A DNA stretch of 5,886 nucleotides, taken from assembly GCA_039714435.1 (NCBI GenBank), contig JBDLJJ010000149.1, forward strand, positions 1 to 5,886, read 5' to 3'. The notes below the pieces were generated by a model. The model worked only from the letters and a program-made list of their open reading frames with translations. It was not told the origin of the DNA and made no database searches. The position numbers were made by a program, and so were the translations under genes. The DNA is from JAZDDE01 sp039714435 (GTDB taxonomy: Bacteria; Gemmatimonadota; Gemmatimonadetes; Palauibacterales; Palauibacteraceae). Of the stretch, positions 4,926-5,886 are shown piece by piece; positions within the stretch are counted from its first letter, which is position 1; the number at the start of each line of letters is the position of its first letter.

Positions 4926-5744
4926 ATGGTGAGGAAGGGTAGATTCATTCAGAAAACGAGCGCTTTCACGCTTCTAGCGGTGCCAGCGTTGATTGGCGCA
5001 GTTCTGGCGGCCCAGAGGGGCCCCACTCCAGAGGCCGTGCCGACGACACGCGTGCTGGTTCGGGTTACGGCCAACGACGGAAAGATCCTCGGCTCCAACG
5101 TACAGGGAGCCAGGATCACCGTTCGGGATGCATCGACAGACGAGATACTCGCCGAGGGTTTGCAGGAAGGCTCTACGGGCGATACCCGATTGATCATGGG
5201 AGCCAGAGAGCGGGGAGCGCGCGTATTTGATACGGAGGGCGCGGCGGGATTCTTGGCCGAGCTGAAGCTGGACCGGCCCACTCGCGTCCTTGTCACTGGC
5301 GAGGGCCCGCTGGCCATGCCTCACGCGATGCAGACGACCAGCAGGAGCCTCCTGGTTGTGCCAGGAAAGGACATTCTAGGAGACGGCGTCATTCTTGAGT
5401 TGCTGGGCTTCACTGTCGACATGGAGTCACCAGCCGCCGGAGTACGTGTGCTAGCTGGCGAGCAGTTCGAGGTGCGGGGGACTGTGACGATGCTGTGCGG
5501 CTGTCCTACCGAGCCAGGAGGGCTGTGGGACGCGAGTGACTACGAGATCGTCGCCAGAGCCGTCAGGGGTGGAAGTGTCGTAGCCGAATGGCCCATGGAG
5601 TTCAGCGGCGCCGAAAGCACCTATGAGACTCAAGTCCAGGTCGCGGAGGCCGGACCAGTTGAGATCCAGATGATCGCCATGGATCCCGGCAAGGTCAACT
5701 TCGGCATGGCCACGCGAAGTCTTACTGTCAGCCGATCCCGGTGA
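4926..5744 (+). CDS. Secreted protein of unknown function with CGC motif
   Basis: The 272-residue product begins with a Sec signal peptide: basic residues R3, K4, R6, K10, a hydrophobic core (about 13-27), and a cleavage region VLAAQ (26-30), so cleavage is likely after Ala28 or Ala29. The mature part is rich in beta-strand patterns in two sections. Residues about 40-165 (TRVLVRVTAND to LELLGFTVDM) include a Gly/Arg-rich stretch GARERGAR (92-99). Residues about 170-268 look like an Ig-like or carbohydrate-binding-type sandwich ending VEIQMIAMD to LTVSR. The only two cysteines, C191 and C193, form a CGCP motif in TMLCGCPTEPGGLWDASDYE, which could bind a metal or be redox-active. I do not recognise a named family and assign no enzyme activity. 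It is divergent from the GntR gene and shares a putative operator with it. A 28 nt gap separates its stop from the convergent gene on the right. Confidence 0.87.
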   Translation: MVRKGRFIQKTSAFTLLAVPALIGAVLAAQRGPTPEAVPTTRVLVRVTANDGKILGSNVQGARITVRDASTDEILAEGLQEGSTGDTRLIMGARERGARVFDTEGAAGFLAELKLDRPTRVLVTGEGPLAMPHAMQTTSRSLLVVPGKDILGDGVILELLGFTVDMESPAAGVRVLAGEQFEVRGTVTMLCGCPTEPGGLWDASDYEIVARAVRGGSVVAEWPMEFSGAESTYETQVQVAEAGPVEIQMIAMDPGKVNFGMATRSLTVSRSR

Positions 5745-5772
5745 GGGGCGGCAGGCGGCAGGAGAACCGGCG

Positions 5773-5886
5773 CTAACCGAGCACCAGGACCGCGATCCCG
5801 ATGAGCACCAGCCCGTGCAGGAGCTGGTCCAGGCCCAGTGCCCACCAGAAGAGATTCGAGTTCGGGTCGGCGAGAGCCGGCACGTC
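5773..5886 (-). CDS. C-terminal end of a membrane protein, cut by window edge
   Basis: On the minus strand the frame is open from the window edge (5886) to a TAG (complement at 5773-5775), giving the last 37 residues of a larger protein. They read as a polar stretch DVPALADPNSN, then NLFWWALGLDQLLHGLVLIG and a hydrophobic end IAVLVLG, a typical terminal transmembrane helix. The LDQLLH sequence before the last helix recalls the C-terminus of DUF3307-type small membrane proteins, but too little is visible to name the family. The gene converges on the secreted-protein gene; the 28 nt between stops holds only a tandem GGCGGCA (5747-5760) and no clear terminator. Confidence 0.65.
   Translation of the reverse strand, partial: DVPALADPNSNLFWWALGLDQLLHGLVLIGIAVLVLG

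Overview
The window is dense, GC-rich bacterial chromosomal DNA (roughly 60% G+C by eye) with ten protein-coding genes, one of them cut off by the right edge. I see no tRNA, rRNA, CRISPR array, insertion sequence or phage gene. Codon use, secreted proteins of unknown function, an M28-type protein and an FCD-type GntR regulator would fit an environmental bacterium such as a Gemmatimonadota or a similar marine or soil lineage. That placement is a weak guess, because no marker gene is present.

Left block (42-1519, + strand): three small cytoplasmic genes with a stress or dormancy flavour. They are a ribosome hibernation factor (HPF/RaiA domain) fused to a cold-shock domain, a thiamine-binding MTH1187/YkoF-type protein overlapping it by 8 nt, and, after a 112 nt gap, a two-CBS-domain protein with a strong ribosome binding site.

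Middle block (1631-3879, + strand): a tight three-gene operon with 15 nt and then -4 nt junctions. It holds a short-chain dehydrogenase/reductase, a membrane-anchored M28-peptidase-fold protein, and a four-helix membrane protein that resembles styrene oxide isomerase (StyC). Each looks altered at its expected active site. The SDR has Val where the tetrad Asn should be. The M28 protein has lost three of five zinc ligands plus the catalytic Glu. The StyC-like protein keeps the heme-ligand His but differs at other pocket positions. All three frames are open, so this is the most interesting part of the window.

Right block: a convergent minus-strand pair, an FCD-family GntR repressor followed by a 90-residue orphan beta-rich protein that looks like the C-terminal half of a larger one. 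Its stop codon abuts the stop of the middle operon with no base between. Divergent from the GntR gene is a secreted protein of unknown function (4926-5744). The space between them holds a GTATAC-containing inverted repeat that overlaps candidate promoters in both directions, so the regulator probably controls itself and the secreted protein. The last 114 nt encode the C-terminus of a membrane protein on the minus strand.
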